Below, one piece after another: positions 63,185 through 64,000 of a stretch of DNA of 64,000 nucleotides. The position numbers were made by a program, and so were the translations under genes. Origin of the DNA: Ceratothoa steindachneri (taxonomy: Eukaryota; Arthropoda; Malacostraca; Isopoda; Cymothoidae). Position 1 is the stretch's first letter, and every line of letters begins with the position of its first letter. The notes under the pieces were generated by a model. That model worked only from the letters and a program-made list of their open reading frames with translations, was not told the origin of the DNA and did no database searches. Location: positions 170,707,258 through 170,771,257 of the forward strand of contig OZ018318.1 in the NCBI GenBank assembly GCA_963969495.1, given 5' to 3'.

Positions 63185-63379
63185 AGGTTATCGCCGTTCC
63201 CGTCCCGCCATTTCCCGCTGAACGAGATAGAGTTCAAGGATTTGATGTGCGAGAGCCAGCGACGGAATGGACATCCCTCAGCCCCTCTGAGAAGCGTCGT
63301 CTCTGCCCTCGCTAACCTCGTTCCAGGTCATCGGCGCTCCTTGGACGACGAGGAAATGCTAGTTGGCATCGATGCGGAG
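63185..63379 (+). CDS. KANSL1: KANSL1/NSL1 C-terminal-region exon
   Basis: The acceptor is ttcgatgttttcag (ending 63184) and the donor gtacgtc from 63380; 65 codons, phase 0 at both ends. It reads RLSPFPSRHFPLNEIEFKDL, then NGHPSAPLRSVVSALANLVP and RRSLDDEEMLVGIDAE. The RHFPL core recalls the conserved R-x-FPL box in the C-terminal part of KANSL1 proteins. The other frames of this exon contain stops or give the wrong phase. The donor shows that at least one further exon follows beyond the window. Confidence 0.75.
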
Positions 63380-64000
63380 GTACGTCTTTTGATTGATTCC
63401 TTTTTCCTTACGAATTTTCTCTTGAAGACCCTCTATTTCCGCCGGGGGAGGGGGTAGTAGTTTTGTTTCATCTAGACTCGTCCCCGGCGTAGGAGGCCCC
63501 GTAGCGTCTGAGCATGGCAGGGTGTTCTCGCTTTATTCGCCTACACCCTCGCGCTTCCTCTCTCCAGTATATACTTTTATTTCTAATATTACTTCGGTTG
63601 AGTATTTCCCCCTTTAAGCTACCATTTCATCTTGGACAACTTAATTTCTAAGATTCTGGAGTGTATTTACTTGTTCTCGGCATTTTCTAAATCTTCCCCC
63701 TTTCCTTTTGAGGATTGATAAATGACTGCTTCTGGCACTAACTTAAAAAAAAAAAAGAAGTTTTATTCCTCGAAATAAGATTTGGTTCCTCCATTAAATC
63801 CCGATACTAGTTTTTTATGTGTAGCTAATTGTTGCTAGTTTTGTTATCCTTTCCATTTACCCTTGTCTTCTGTGCCTCCCCCCCCCACTCAACATTTTGA
63901 ATGGGTTTTCCGCTTTCTTTATCCTCATTCGTTTTGTACTAAATGCTTGCATTTATGAGTGATCCTTGTTTTTTGCTTCGTAATAACTCCCGAGGTCTTA
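63380..64000 (+). other. KANSL1 intron, runs off the window
   Basis: T-rich intron sequence with gggggagggggtag and an A run at 63746-63757 (ttaaaaaaaaaaaaga). No exon or repeat recognised before the window ends. Confidence 0.5.

Overview
This is a piece of a repeat-choked animal nuclear genome, most likely an arthropod and possibly a crustacean. Two things point there: a spliced host gene with long introns, and old and young I-type LINEs with hAT and Jockey-like elements of the kind seen in arthropods. There are no bacterial operons, tRNA clusters or CRISPR arrays. Species assignment is inference.

Host gene: six exons on the + strand (26519-26620, 33420-33598, 35853-36020, 57575-57725, 58013-58383, 63185-63379) join in consistent phase and encode part of the NSL complex scaffold KANSL1/NSL1. 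The diagnostic part is the PEHE domain (SYDINNIVIP, LQYKEI-TP-W). The first exons lie upstream and the 3' end lies beyond the window. One intron (33599-35852) appears to be of the GC-AG type. The intron 36021-57574 is 21.5 kb and almost entirely LINE.

1-5 kb: a 5S-like/SINE-like repeat is split by a 338-bp hAT MITE with an exact 8-bp target duplication. It is followed by a 4.2-kb hAT transposon (740-4960) with a decayed BED-finger transposase, itself split by a 1.1-kb LINE 3' end with a 14-bp target duplication.

5-26 kb: successive copies of one I-clade LINE family (gag-like ORF1 with three CCHC knuckles; ORF2 with AP-endonuclease, reverse transcriptase, RNase H and a C-terminal CCHC finger), inserted into one another. 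Copy 3 lies in copy 2, copy 6 in copy 5, and a 3' fragment in copy 3.

26-36 kb: exons separated by LINE copies 7 and 8. Copy 7 is split by a 4-kb Jockey-like LINE (28420-32468) with an unusually structured 3' UTR.

36-57.5 kb: copy 9 (36964-51366) is split by copy 10 (43924-50583), a 6.66-kb full-length element that is the most intact in the window. Truncated copies 11 and 12 and several relics follow. 57.5-64 kb holds the last three exons with more LINE relics and a possible tRNA-derived SINE that carries the LINE's 3' hairpin.

Every I-clade copy (at least 14) lies on the + strand, sense to the host gene. Where target duplications can be read they show true target-primed insertions rather than tandem amplification.
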